Shown: positions 40,970 to 53,720, counted from the stretch's first letter. The stretch is 64,000 nucleotides of DNA from Paracentrotus lividus (GCA_940671915.1 CALNVZ010000649.1:3832114-3896113); one strand, 5' to 3'. Notes: a model not told the origin generated them from the letters alone. Translations and numbers: made by a program.

Positions 40970-42081
40970 GAGAATTTGTCGGTTCCCGTACATGCATGTC
41001 ACTCCATTGTATACGCCTCACAATCATGATGTCACTGTATAATTCAGTTTGAGGGATGAGCGCTAGAGGAATAGCCGATAATAAATGGATTGAAGCTTAG
41101 CAAAGCCTATTGTGGAGTATTTGTCAGTGTCTCTTAGGAATGCCAGTATGATGGATAGCGAAACCCCCATCTCGTCTCCTTGATTGCCCCACAAGTCTTT
41201 AAGTCCCAGATTAGAATAGGTTGTAAACAGATTATCGGGAGGGGTGATTAGCTCCCGGACCATTTTGCAACCCAGCAGGTTTTTTGTCAGCGAGGGGTGC
41301 AAGAGAATCAGGGAGGTGGGCTAATACTTCCCCCGAAACCTTGGGGGAGTGGCCCTCCAGTAGGGTGCGTATTCTCCAAGGCTAATTTGTCGGGATCAGT
41401 TCGTCCAAAACACTGAGCACCTTAATTTAATTTCCTGCGCTGCGACTCCATTGTGCGAGTTGGCAGTTGGCAGTCCGTGCAAGCGTTTGGTGCCATCCTC
41501 GATAGTGATGTCTATACATCATTGTCAGCAACATACGGGATGGACGGACAAACTGAGAAAGAGAAGGTAAAAGGAGAGACGGGGGTCCCACCACTCTGAG
41601 GTCTTGTGAATAGGGATCATGGGTAACCCCAGGAGTGGAGGGGCACAAACGGCATCCTGGGATCGGGATTGGGTTCTCGCTCGGTGCTGACAGCGGGGGT
41701 CTAAGTCGTCGAGCGAGAATAGAGGTCAGGTGACAGCCTGAAACCAATGAGTGACGGGGATTAACCTCAAGGTCGACCCTCTTCTAAACCAGAACCAAGA
41801 GAAGCTGGCTCAGGCTTGGGTTGCTTTAGGGCTCATTGTCATCCAACCCTGACTTATCGCTGGAAGCCCGAGCTGACATATCTTATACCCTTACAGTACT
41901 AGTTTGTTTTACGCTGGATTGTAACCCACAAACACACGTCACATCGGAGAGATCCGCGGGGAAATGATACGTGCGCAATCAAATCGCAGGATTACGTGCC
42001 TACTCCAGCACCTCATCCCATGCTCAGCCCCAGTGATGCGATCCTAAGACTGAATTAACATGCCAACATCTTTTTACCTCC

Positions 42082-42114
<33 letters not shown>

Positions 42115-42590
42115 TCTCCACCTTTTGTTTAGTATACAGTCTGTATCAATATAAATGATACAAATGGGGAAATTTATTGTAGCATGAAGACTAATCACAA
42201 CCTGGTAGTATTTGGTATATACCTAAAACAAGAAAAACAGACTTTCTTCTACATTTTTCTCCATCTCATTTAGTAATAAAGACCTCGAGATAAGATTAGT
42301 TTTCTACAATCAAGAAAAGTTCAGTTGGCCAAGTACCTGTGTATGATATCATGTATGTAATTGCCATTTTTCCTAGTTTCACAAAATTTAGCTCAACCTT
42401 TATTTTACAAAAGTAAATCATACAAAATCAAGTATATCAGCAAGAAAAATCTTTTGATTTTAATTTGATTCCACATGTGCTTATCATTTGAGAAAAATTT
42501 ATAACTGTATTATTTTCCCTCACTTGTACCACTTTTATTGATACAGAGTGTAGTCACGAGATGGGAGGCATAGCATCATCCGGGTCATGG
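40970..42590. other. Unique GC-balanced intergenic region, then C29 run
   Basis: 41040-42070 is one of the least repetitive stretches in the window and GC-richer than its surroundings, with a 106-residue minus-strand frame at 41427-41747 that matches no family I know. A C run lies at 42083-42111. The rest is AT-rich. Confidence 0.4.
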
Positions 42591-43660
42591 GAAGGCATCT
42601 TGTCACTACCGGTACCTTCTTCCTCCCCAGTGAGCTCAATGAAGAGACTCACTGACGCCAAGGCTAATGACTGCTCCCATCTCCCCCGTGTTACCCATCT
42701 GTACCCATAGTTTAAGGGTATAGTGATATCTGTTCCTATGCCACCAGTCCTCTGCTGTACTGCTTCTGTTTCTTCCATATTCCTCATCTGTACTCATAGT
42801 TTGGGGTTCTTGTCATATTTATTCTTATGCCCCCTTCTTTTTGAAGGGTAATAGCTATTCCCATCTCTCCCATGTTACCCATCTGTACCCATAGTTTGGG
42901 GTCTGGTCATATTTATGCCTATACCTCCTACCCCTTTTTTTGAGGGGCAATCATTACTCCCATCTTCTTGATATTCAAATAATCCTCATTTGTACCCTTA
43001 GTTTAGGGTCTAGTCATATTCATGTGCCCCCTTTCTATTTTTAGGGTAATAACTTTTCCATCTCCCAATGTTCCCCACCTGTGCCCATAGTTTGGGGGTC
43101 TAGTCATATTTATTCCTATGCCCCCATTCCCTGCTATACTGCTCCCATTTCTCCCATACCATCTGTACCCATAGTTTGGTGTCTAGTCATAGTTATTCTT
43201 CTATCTGCCCCACCCCCTTCCACTTTTATTTGAAGGGTAATTACTGCTCCCACCCCCCATTTTACCCATCTGTACCCATAATTTTAGGGTCTAATAGTAT
43301 TTATTCCTATGCCCCCTTTTTATTTGAAGGGTAAAAACTGCTTCTATCTCTGTAAAGTTTTCCATCTATACCCAGTGGCAGACCTAGCCTGATTAGACAC
43401 AATACTTTGGAGGGGCACACTATTTTTTTGGTGCTCAATGGAGTGTCCCTTCAAAGCATTGTGTCTAATCAGGCTAGGGTCACCACTGTCTTTACCCATA
43501 ATTTGGGGGGGGGGGGGGGGGGGTGTAGTCCCATTTATTTTTATGCCCCTGTTCCCCATTTATAGGGTTATAACTGTTCCTATCTCCCCATGTTCCTTAC
43601 CTGTACCCATACTCTAGGGGTGTATTCATATTTATTCCAATACTCCCTTCCTATTCAATT
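42590..43660. repeat. ~100-bp minisatellite, about ten copies
   Basis: The unit contains ACCCATCTGTACCCATAG, TTTGGGGTCTAGTCATATTT, ATTCCTATGCCCCC and GAAGGGTAATAACTGCTCCC. Copies vary in C- and T-run length. A MITE interrupts one copy at 43373-43488. A G run is at 43504-43522. Confidence 0.9.
43373..43488. mobile_element. 116-bp hAT-like MITE with 8-bp target duplication
   Basis: Ends CAGTGGCAGACCTAGCCTGA and CAGGCTAGGGTCACCACTG are mirrored, and the stem continues (TTAGACACAATACTTTG against CAAAGCATTGTGTCTAA). Flanks TCTATACC (43365-43372) and TCTTTACC (43489-43496) match at 7 of 8. CAGTGG ends and 8-bp duplications are typical of hAT elements. Confidence 0.85.
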
Positions 43661-43716
43661 AAAAAATAATGGATAGGTGTTGTTGTGATAAGTTTTTTAG
43701 CCTTATGAAAAACCCC

Positions 43717-43898
43717 TACAGTCCACTCCCATTATGATGAGGAGCTTGCGTCCAAGTCAAATACCTCGTTATAATGAAATATCATTAAGCTAAAAAAAAA
43801 AATGGACACATAATTATGTGCACATTTGTTAAATTGGAACCGGGAGCGTTGCCACGTTATAGCAAATATATGTTCATTGTAATAGGAGTGGCCTGTAG
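43717..43898. mobile_element. 182-bp MITE, CTACAGTCCACTCC ends
   Basis: CTACAGTCCACTCCCATTA mirrors TAATAGGAGTGGCCTGTAG. The core contains AT-rich sequence and CGTTATAATG/CACGTTATAGC. A single related end lies near 15409. Confidence 0.75.
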
Positions 43899-44935
43899 CA
43901 ATAATTCATTTGATTTGAAATTATATGCTGTCAATGTATTTGGCACCCACAGTAGTAATGTAGGAAGATTTTAATGATAACTTAACGAGATTAGCAGATG
44001 GAGATATGAATTATATTGATGTTTTGTCTTTTGATATGTGAGTGTTCAATAAGTTCACACACGATTACCATAGACCTTTGAGTTATTGAATCATAAACTA
44101 TCATCGGGTACCAATAGATTGTCAAAATACAAAATATAATCCCCTTTTAAGCGTCCATATTTTTTTTTTACCGTATTGATAGGTACTTATTAAACATAAC
44201 TATATGTCTACCTCTTTAATTGCCTGTAGATTGAAATCAAAAAGCTCATTTGTCTTTATTCCATTTGATTGTTATCAAATGCTGCACTTTAATCCTCACA
44301 ACCATTTTTAAACTTTCACACCTCCAAATACAATTAGATGACACTTGTACTATGGCTATATGAACTAGCCATCTGTTGCCTTGAATTTTTACCCTCTTTT
44401 CCAATCTTCCCCAATTCGATGTTTGACCCCAAATGACATGGTGGCAATCCATTCATTTATTTTCATTACCGCCATGTCTATCTACCATTCATCCACTAAT
44501 TTTTCACCCCTTTTCTACCTTCTTCGACCAATTAGTTTCGTTTTAGATGTGTTCTTTCACCGTCGTTCAGCTCTGATTCGCCACCTGGCTAGCAAGGTCG
44601 GAATAGATACCGGGGACCTAGCGATTGATTTTTTTTTCTCTCAAATTTGTGAACTCTATATAAAGGTCTTCACCAACGAGTACCCGGTAAATGAGCTTTT
44701 CAGATGCTCTGCCTTTCTCTCCAATTTGAGTCGCATTTACTATTCTCCTTTTGGGGATTCGTTTTGGGTCTTTTTCTGTTGATTTGTCTGTGAATAATTG
44801 TACATTGTCGCTATCCATCTGGCCATGATTTTCATTATTCACATGTTCACCCCCTTTTTACCACTCATACTTTACTGTTCTTCATACCCCTTCGCTCTCA
44901 CTCGAATAGTGATGTAGATATTGGTACGCCGAGGA
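43899..44935. other. Intergenic, no supported feature
   Basis: A 133-residue + frame at 44381-44782 is Phe/Ser-rich and resembles no known family. Its T-rich composition argues for chance. Confidence 0.4.
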
Positions 44936-45425
44936 TGATGATGATGACGATGACCATGATGCTGATGATGATGGGGATGGTGAGATCAGGGTCCCGCCTC
45001 CATGATGATAATTAAGGATGAATATGATTATGATGGGGTTGTTGTATTGACAACGCTGATGATGATGATGATGATGATAAAGACGACGACGATGTTGATG
45101 AGGATGAAGATGATAATTGGGATGGTGATATGGAAGAATATGGTGGCGATAACGATGATGGCAATGACGTGTATAGTGATATGGACGAGAACGATGATGA
45201 TGGAGGGGTCTTCAAAATGGACGAAGGCAAGGATGATGGTGATGACGGGGATGGTGGTATGGATGAAGATGGTAGTAGGGACGATGGTCATGGTGATGAT
45301 GTTGATGACGACGATGGTGACGATGATGATGATGACGACGATGGTGATGATGATGATGACGGTGATGGTGATGATGATGATAACGATAATGGTGATGATG
45401 ATGATGATGATGGGTATGTTTTTTG
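44936..45425. repeat. GAT/GAC trinucleotide-rich tract
   Basis: Continuous GATGAT/GACGAT low-complexity sequence. It yields long Asp-, Met- or His-rich frames in all six readings, which is the mark of a microsatellite, not of a gene. Confidence 0.93.
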
Positions 45426-45833
45426 GATGAGAATGACGATGAGAATAATGAGTCCAATATCACCACCACATCCACATCATCGCTCCCATCATCATAATCG
45501 TCCTTGTAATTTTGGTATAAAAACGGGTCTAATCTCAAAATATGTTTCAATTATTTTTACCAATTAAATTTACCAGCTTGGTCACATTGGAAACAAACAT
45601 GTAATGATCAAGGGAGAGTTTGGACCGAAGTAGAATATTTTTAAACATTTTAACATTTTAATACCAATGTAATAAGGTCTTTACGTTACTCGTGATATGT
45701 TTTATCAATATCTTGATAAATGCATAAGTAAGGAATGTCGACGTAAAACAATGAATGCTGTTATGTACATTAATATGATACCATGGGAACATGCAATCTT
45801 CTCGGATTGATGAATTCTTTCTTTGGCCATGAT

Positions 45834-46060
45834 GGTGGTATCTCGCTTGCCAGCATGAGGTTTAAGAGTGGTTTGGGACTAGTTAGAGACGGTTTTGGAA
45901 CTTAGTCGCGGAGCCGTCTCGGAGATGTCTCTGAGACGTCTCCGCGACGTCGGGGGGAATCGCACATGTTCATATCTATATAAGATAGTAACATTGTTTT
46001 GTTTTTTTCGTCGCGCAAAAAAAAAAAAAAAAAGGGCGATGAGACGACGCTATATAAATA
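45834..46060 (+). mobile_element. GAGACGTCTC-family element, right end not found
   Basis: Left end ATGGTGGTATCTCGCTTGCCA, then GGTTTGGGACTAGTTAGAGACGG, then the core GTCTCTGAGACGTCTCCGCG. An AAAA run follows at about 46017-46033. No matching right terminus is seen, so it is probably truncated. Confidence 0.6.
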
Positions 46061-46639
46061 TGACTCTTCTTCCTCCTGATTAGAAGTCATCTTGGTAAAT
46101 TTCGAATTTTTATGGGCTGTGTGAAAAAAAAGCCTCTTTTAATTTGTTTGTCTCTTATTCATGGTTAGATGAACACCTTGCCGGGAATTCATTTTAACAC
46201 CACCCCATCACAATTTTAAATGATATAGGGACGCCTCTGAGGTGCGTGGGTTGAATGGTGGTGGTTATAGAAATGAAGAGAGAAGGAAGCGCTTCTTTCT
46301 GTCCTTTTCCTTTCCGAATCGTTTGAAAAAGTAACTAATTTTGATCACATTCAAATTTATAAAGATATCGTTGTATCTCCTCCCGTAGTTACTCTCTTTT
46401 TAACCCTCCCGTGCATCCCTCAAAAATTTGAAGGATGCACCGCGAAATGCTCAAATTATTTTTTCGTCTGTTCTGTAAAGAATTCAGACTGTAGTCCCAA
46501 CTCTCGTGTTTTTTTTTTGTTTTTTTTGTTTTTTTATTATAACGCCGGTTATTCTCTCCCCGCCCCCTTTTCACTCTGTGATATATAGACAGGCATTTGA
46601 AAATACCATTAAAAAAAAAAACAAGACAAACAAAACAAA

Positions 46640-47060
46640 AACTCTTGTATTATTGTGTATTGGCTTGTGGTTGTATGGATAAAGTTGGAAAGGGTTTGCC
46701 CTGCTCTCACCTTTTCTTAATGGCCAACACCCCTCCCCAACCAGGGGCTACTAGTACACCATCACGAGTGCCCACGCAGCCACCAAGAAGCAAAAAACAC
46801 TACCTATCATTCGAGTTGCTTCAACGCGTTCCCCCTCCTCACCCGTCCCAGCGGCAATTCGGTTTGACAGCTCGCCTAATCCACCCCGCCTGTACTCCGA
46901 CAGCAAGAGCCTATTCACCAGTGTGGATTGCCAACCCTTGTCCGCTAGCCGAACCCTCCCCACAACACGGTTTGCGATTATTTACGAAATCTCGCAGTAA
47001 TCCCAGTCTGTCAAAAGCGGGTACAGGTTCTCTTTCTGACAGGCAATTCGGTTGAAGAAG
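46640..47060. other. GC-rich unique block with open + frame
   Basis: The 152-residue + frame 46597-47055 is rich in Pro, Ser and Arg (TPPQPGATSTPSRVPTQPPR). GGCAATTCGGTTTGAC and GGCAATTCGGTTGAAG occur at the two ends of the block. No family was recognised; the frame may be a consequence of GC content. Confidence 0.3.
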
Positions 47061-47357
47061 AGAGAGAGAGAGAAAAAAACTTAGTTATCATAGGATATAG
47101 TGAGGTTAATATATCTCTTCTCCTTTAGCACGACATTATGAGAACAAGTGAGTCCAGAGGAAATAACAGTTAATAAAACGACAGACGACCTACTAGACGG
47201 ATAATTTAAGTTTTGTCGGTTGCCACTTTTTTAGTTTATAGTTTTGTTTTGTTTTTGCTTATACAAGTGAAACTTGTATAACACAACATATTTTCGTTTG
47301 GTAGCTTTTATATTTACTGTCCTCTAATAATTATTTTAATTTAATCTCTATTTAATG

Positions 47358-48692
47358 TAGGGTAAATTGGGGTTAGTGGGACACTTAAGCATTTACGTAA
47401 GCATAACACAAAAATAAGATACTCAATAAAGCAATCACATACCTCGTTTTGAAGTTTATTTAGATATAAACGTTTTATAAATGTATTGGTTACAATTTCC
47501 GCCAAATGAAGGTTAAGGTGACAGTTAATCATTACCACTCCATTGTCCCACTAACCCCGTCAAGTTGGGGTAAGTGGGACAGCATAATACATGGAATAAA
47601 ATGTGGTTTAAAAGTGAGAAACAAAGATCTCTGTATTCATAAACGTTGTTTATACATTTGGAATATAATTTCTAAGAATCTTAGAAATGATATTCCAGAT
47701 ATCATAAGAACTGATTGCCAAACTATTTTCTCAAACATTGTCACGACTCATTATTATTCTTTTTTCCTGTACACATTTCAAGTGATGAAAAAGAAGTTTT
47801 TTTTTCAACATATCAAAGCTCAAGAGCACTTTTTAAATCTGTGATTCTGTAAACAAAGCAAGCATTTCCTTCGTCCTTTACCCCGTTTTGTATGAAAGTA
47901 AACAAAAGATATAGTATTAACAAAAATAAATAGAACTTATTTCTTTCCCGTATTACAACTTTACAAAAACTAAAGTTTTAAAGTCTGCGTAAATTAACAA
48001 TATCAGTGCCCCGCTTGATAAAACCCGAGGAACACTTGAAAATTTACCTAAGCATTATTTATAAAAACAAACTTTTTAAAGCAATCATATATCTCATTTT
48101 GTAGTTTATTTAGATATAAACGTTTTAGAAATGTTTTCGTAAGAAAATCCTCCAAAATAATGAAGGTCAGAGTGGCAATATTAAGTGAAGTGAAGATCTA
48201 TCTTCGCAAACTTTATTTATACATTAAAATACTATTGAAATTGGCGCGTCCCACTTACCCCAAGCATGTGGGGTAAGTGGGACAGTTAGTTAAAACAATT
48301 GCTTTAAGTCTTTTGTTTAAATCTTATTTCATTTTATATTATTTTCTAGTTTAAAATTCATTTTGTGAACAAGTTCAATGCCTCGTTACCCCTGAAACAA
48401 AAGGGACCTGGGAAACACAAAGACAAGTTTCCATACGTGTGTATTTTCAAAATTTTGCAATTTTCAAAATTTGGCTATTTGGAAATCGTTTTATGTCAAA
48501 AAGTGAGATGTTACAGATTTTTAACGATTATTTTTCAGATAACTGTCAATTTTTCCCCAAACAGGCATGCAATATGTTGCTAGATGTATGTTTATTCACG
48601 CTAAAATAGTTCCTCCACTAAGGCAGGTCTTAATCATAATGCATATATTATGCAATTCCCCCAAAATGTCCCACTTACCCCAATTTACCCTA
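47358..48692. mobile_element. 1.3 kb TA-flanked element, GGGTAAATTGGGGT ends
   Basis: TA at 47358-47359 and 48691-48692 flank GGGTAAATTGGGGTTAGTGG and its inverse (CCACTTACCCCAATTTACCC). The terminal motif recurs inside as two back-to-back palindromes, GTCCCACTAACCCC...GGGGTAAGTGGGAC at 47545-47580 and GTCCCACTTACCCC...GGGGTAAGTGGGAC at 48248-48283. No transposase frame. TA targets fit the Tc1/mariner group or relatives. Confidence 0.82.
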
Positions 48693-48699
48693 TTGCCAT

Positions 48700-48736
48700 G
48701 TTTTTGTTTTTGTTTTTGTTTTTGTTTTTGTTTTCA
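48700..48736. repeat. TTTTTG hexamer microsatellite
   Basis: Six tandem GTTTTT units directly after the element at 47358-48692. Confidence 0.9.
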
Positions 48737-49139
48737 AATTTTCTCCGCTAAGGCATTAACATTGGTTGTACAAAAGCATAAAACTTTTGCATATCTTAAT
48801 TTGATGGGAATGATTTGGGTACATTTTCCGCTGTGCTCATATTTTCAAGTAATCATATTCATAAGCGCGCGCTAATTATATTCATCTAGGCCTATACTGT
48901 TTGTCTAGTCTATAATCACGATCGTTTTTGCAATTGTTTTCTTTCTTTCCTTCTTACGAGTTATACTTGTATTTTATTTATTTTTAATTTCTCTGTAAAT
49001 ATTTACCAGTCATGATCATCATATCTATACCAGTCAGATTTCTGGTACCAGTTTATATCCAGTGACAATAGAATACTGTTTTAATTCTCGTCATCCCTAA
49101 ATTTTTAGATGTAACCTATCGGACATTTTATGTTCGGGA

Positions 49140-49210
49140 GATCGTCATCATCATCATCATCAACAGCAACAACGACGACAACAACAACATCATCATCATC
49201 ATCATCTTTA
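49140..49210. repeat. ATC/AAC trinucleotide tract
   Basis: CATCATCATC then CAACAACAAC then CATCATCATC. Frames over it are poly-Ser, Thr or Asp. Confidence 0.9.
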
Positions 49211-49285
49211 CCGCCATCACCAACATCATTATCGCCATCACTGTTGTCAATAGACTCATCATGCTCATCAAAACTTAGCATCATC

Positions 49286-49434
49286 ACTATCTCACTTTGC
49301 GGAGACGTCTCTGCGACTCGGACACTCAGAGTCATCTCCGAAACTTTTTTTTCTGTCAAAACCATCTCAAACCCGTCTCAAAGTAGTCCCAAATCCGTCT
49401 CAAATCTGCCCCATGGCAAGTGACATACCACCAT
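49286..49434 (-). mobile_element. GAGACGTCTC-family element, complete ~150-bp copy
   Basis: Begins TATCTCACTTTGCGGAGACG and ends GCAAGTGACATACCACCAT; these ends match the right and left termini of the copy at 56857-57096. It contains AACCCGTCTCAAAGTAGTCC and CCGTCTCAAATCTGCC. Confidence 0.72.
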
Positions 49435-50989
49435 AACGACACAATTATGAATTGATCATCTCAATAATTATTGTCATCAGTTTACCGGAAAGAGCCAAAC
49501 ATCATTATGATGACAAATAATTTTTTTGTCATTATCTTTTCCCTTTGCGTTGATTATTATTATTTTTTTATTATTTATTTAATTTTTTTTTTTTAGCCCT
49601 TGCTTTCAAATCATACAGTATGCAAGCATACATTTGAATTTAACAAACAGGGTTCGGATTTTTTCCAGAAATTCTTATACTAATCTTACAATTTTGTTAT
49701 TAATTTTCTATGAAGTTTAATTTTGCGATTGATTTTATATCGTGATTATCTAGATGAATTTGAAATTTCATTTTTGAAAAAAAAAGAAGAAGAGAATTAC
49801 TGGATGAAAAGAGCAGAAAAAGATATTATGTTGCGGTTAGAGTTTCGTTAGACATATAGGGTCAATGATAAATAGTGTAAACATTTGATGTATTCGATTC
49901 ATTGGTCCAACTTAGATATTCCATTCAATAAGTAGTTTCGTTGTAGTACATCATGCAGCAAACAACAGCAAAGAACAGAAATGCTTGTAATTTTTCATTA
50001 CAGCTCCACTCAATTGACTTGAAATAAAACCCGACCTCTGCACTTCATTCGTAATGTCTCTAAACACTTCTAGAGTTTCATTTTTTATGTTTCCATATTC
50101 GAAAAGGAAAAAAAAAATGGAGAGTAAAAAGAGCACGGAGGGTTAAACCATCTCAATCGAAAACCGCGCCAAAAATGCCAGGAAGTGGGTCAGTAGTAGC
50201 GCGTCCTTGAATCCAACATGCAGACGATTTGTCATCCTCAACATTTCGAAGTGCACAGTAGTTTGGGGAATTGTGAAACAAAGGTGGACTTAACTTTGGA
50301 GGGAATGAACTCGAAGAGGGCTTAACCAGCCCGGTTCAGAAAGTTGTGGCCATATTATTATTTTATTATGAAAAGCTCTAGAAGACCCAAATCTCTGCTT
50401 TGTATCAGTATGATAATTCACTTTTATAGCCATCCATTTGTGGGGAGTTTTTCGTTTTTCCGAAATTTCCATTATTGCAATTTTATTGTAAATAAGCATT
50501 ACGAGATTTTATTATTCTAAACTTTGAAACAAAATTAATGTTTAGTTAATGGAACTTTGAATTAATAAAATTAACATGAGGGAATTGAAATCAAAACAAA
50601 ACCAAAACAAAAAAACAACAACAATGTATGATTTATGTGTCAGAAGTTTAACTTTGCCGTTCACATTAACCTTATGCACATAAGCCTACTTGAGAAAAAG
50701 CATTTTTATGTGAGATTTGAGAATAACGGACTTTTTAAAAGTGATTCATATAGACTAAGAGTTTATCTTAACTCTATTTATCTCTCCACTTTTGAAGGAG
50801 TGAATATCAGAAAAGAGTTAATTTCGAGTGAATGTGTATTTTCACTCATTTTGGAGTGACCTATGAAATCACTCCAATTTCTCTCTAAATTAATTCTTTT
50901 TGAAATTCACTCCGTCAACAGTGAACTTTTTCATTCGTTCTTTTTAGGAGTTATACTATAAAAGAAAGAGGAAAGTTATCCCTTTATTT
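49435..50989. other. AT-rich intergenic sequence
   Basis: Repeated TTCACTC/GGAGTGA motifs at 50795-50950 form several small mirrored pairs (TTTTGGAGTGAC and AATCACTCCAATT). No gene was recognised. Confidence 0.45.
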
Positions 50990-51851
50990 TAGGGGAGACC
51001 GGGGATGGACGTTACAAAATTCACTTTTTGGGCCAGATAATTCTAATGAAAGTACTCACACACTACATTTTGGGTCTGTAGTTAGCCTATTATGTTGGCT
51101 AAAACCTGAGGTACATAAAACTTGAAAACATGTAAACACTAATTAACTACAGCTTAATTAATGAAGACATTTTTTTTTGTAACAACCTACCCCGTATACG
51201 GGGTACGTTGTTACACCATACGGGGTAAATTGTTACTATAATACATACGGGTAATTTGTTACAATGTGTAAATCTCTTATACCATACTTTTGTTTCAACT
51301 TTCCAGTTTCTTGGTATCGTTAACAGTAAATCAAGTAGAGCACTAGAATAGACTAAAGTAATAATAGAAATATCAAAATATTAACACCTGAAAATTGAAA
51401 CAAAATTACTTTACATGTGTAATGTAATTGGGGTAGGTTGTTACATCGACATGGGGTGGGTTGTTGTAACAACCTACCCCATGGGTGATTTTACACATAA
51501 AATCAATTGTAGCAAGGCCATTCGGCAGAATTACAGGGCATGGCTCAGGGGTATATTAGTGACATACATGTACTATATTCACAATACCAGACTATCATCA
51601 TGTGCCTTCAGTTGTAAGAACTATTACAAATTTTAATTTTTGTCAAAAATTCATTTGGAACTGTAAAAAAAAATGTTTTTTGTTGATTTACTTTTTAATA
51701 AAAGAACGGAGAAACCTCACGACCGGCAGTTCATCACAGCTATGTGTAGGCTGTGTATAGATGCCAGTTAGCACGAACTCTCTTGTTCCAACTTACCACA
51801 CTGAGAACTGTAACAACTGACCCGTGTAACTTCCATCCCGGGTCTCCCCTA
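50990..51851. mobile_element. 0.86 kb TA-flanked element, GGGGAGACCGGGGATGG ends
   Basis: TA at 50990-50991 and 51850-51851 flank GGGGAGACCGGGGATGGACG and its inverse (TTCCATCCCGGGTCTCCCC). Internal palindromes carry GTAACAACCTACCCC...GGGGTACGTTGTTAC (51179-51214), a second at 51209-51235 and GGGGTGGGTTG...CAACCTACCCC (51453-51480). No transposase. Same plan as 47358-48692 and 59451-60307 but a different motif. Confidence 0.8.
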
Positions 51852-53010
51852 CTCTGAACAAGAAGGGTTTTACTCCATTCCAGTTTCATTGAGGTCATAC
51901 ACGGATTATGGGTCAATATTGCAATTCGAGATGTATATGAAAATACATTATTGACCCGGAATGGATAACGGCCCAAATGGACCCAGAATTGAGCCATTTT
52001 GACCCTTTATATTTAACGGTGTACATGATGTTCTTCATTTTGCCTCCCACCGTGTCCTCATACCATTAGTGATCTAAACTTTTTTTTTAATCCTATTTTT
52101 CTTCTAATTACCTAATTTTCGGAAATTTTGGAATGATTTTGTTTTATTTTTCCCGGCACATCCAAGCCAAGTTTCTCTCAAGAGTTAATTTCACACTAGC
52201 GCCTGTTTAGCGCTAAACGGTCGTTTTCTGTTCGATTCCTCTCCTGTTTAAGTCACAGAAACCCACGTTCATCGTCCCTTTTTTTGCCTCATTTTTTTGA
52301 GGGTCTGATTACTAGTGGCGACGCCATTATTTACCCCTGTCTACTCCCGTCATATTGGTGGTGGTCTATGTCAGAATGAGCAAAACGTAAAATGGGCAGA
52401 TCTAGACTTTTTTTTTCAAAGGGGCGGTCGCAAGTAAAATAGGAGGATCGAAACTTCTTTTTTTTCAAAGATGGGGCGAATTATTACTATTCTAAATGTT
52501 GAATCTTAATTTATTAAGAAATCAATTATGTATATATAAAAAAAAAATTAACGACCCTAGATTACGTGAAGCAAAATAAACGAATTTATACCTAAACACA
52601 TACTTAGGCCCGTTATATACTTGTATAGGCCTACGTATATGCTTATACCTCAATAAATGAAAATTAAAGAACCTTAATGCTAATGCAATAGGTTCCAATT
52701 TGTATTCCTTTTTTCTTATTCTTTAAAAAAATAAAAATTCCTGAGTAACGTCCGTGGAAAATTAAACTATTAGCTCAATCTAACTCTATTTTCTGTTCGT
52801 GCTGATGATGTACATGTTTTGTTTCTTCTTCTTATATAAAACGCTGATTCGAGCTCTTATAAATTCATCTAAAATTATGAAAATTAGATTAATAAACAGA
52901 AATGTCTCCTCCTTGGGAAATACATAACTTAATATGATTACCCTGCAACCTTGTACGGCATTCAAACCTTTAAGGAATTTCCTCCTACTGCAGGTACCCA
53001 TGTACTTCAT
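51852..53010. other. AT-rich intergenic sequence
   Basis: No gene or repeat family was recognised apart from poly-T/A runs. Confidence 0.45.
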
Positions 53011-53011
53011 C

Positions 53012-53155
53012 TTTGTTAGTGGCAGATCCTGCAGGAGGGGGGGGGGGGCACAGGGGACATGCGCCCACTATAATCTGAAAGCCACCATTGAGTGTACATG
53101 TTAAAATTGAAAGAAAAAAAAATTGGCGGCGCCCCTATAGGGCCTGGCGTTTGAT
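53012..53155. repeat. Repeat with GACATGCGCCCACTAT motif, copy 1
   Basis: GTGGCAGATCCTGCAGGAGG then a G run, then GACATGCGCCCACTATAATC, ending GGCGGCGCCCCTATAGGGCC. The GACATGCGCCCACTAT core is shared with 55915-56015. GTGGCAGATCC resembles hAT termini, but the opposite end is unclear. Confidence 0.5.
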
Positions 53156-53459
53156 GTGAAATTATACAAGTTATACAACATGTACAACAAGGACAATTCC
53201 ACTCTTTCTTTTTGTTTTTAGGCTGAATTTTTTAAAAAGCATTCTCAAGGGATAACCTGTAAAGAATGGAATCTGCTCTTTTTGTGAATAAAAAGAATAA
53301 TAATAATAAAAAAAACAAAAAACAAAACAAAAACAAAAACGATGTATTTGCACTCTAATACGACGAGAGTAAACATTCACTAAACGACCTTTCCCCCACT
53401 CTTTTCGAGGCTGAATATCAACGCAAAACGACGTTTTCCAGTTCATCTTTTTTTTTTTT

Positions 53460-53720
53460 TAAGAGTGAAAATATAAATTCATGGTGCCAGGAGGAGGATA
53501 AAGCCCCTTGTTGGGCCACATCTGCGGGAGATGTGTGTAAAAAGCAGGGGCCAAGAGAAGCGAAACTATCATACGCCACCGGGATTCGATTGGTCGCCCT
53601 CCCCGACTGGGCCGACCACACTGTCTCCCAGGTCGCCATCCCGCCAAATTCCACCTCAAGAAATCTAATATTTCACGAAAGACGAACTTCGCATACGGAG
53701 ACGGGATGATGATAGAAGAC
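53460..53720. other. GC-rich unique block
   Basis: CACATCTGCGGGAGATGTGTG is a small perfect hairpin. The rest (CGCCCTCCCCGACTGGGCCG) is non-repetitive with overlapping minus-strand frames and no recognised family. Confidence 0.3.

Noticed and set aside
44381..44782. 133-residue + frame
   Set aside because: Phe/Ser-rich composition from T-rich DNA, no recognised family and no splice context.
45002..45567. Long Asp-rich, Met-rich and His-rich open frames
   Set aside because: They occur together in several frames of a GAT/GAC microsatellite, so they reflect base periodicity and not a protein.
46597..47055. 152-residue Pro-rich frame
   Set aside because: No family was recognised and the ATG lies in an A-rich tract; kept only as a GC-rich block.
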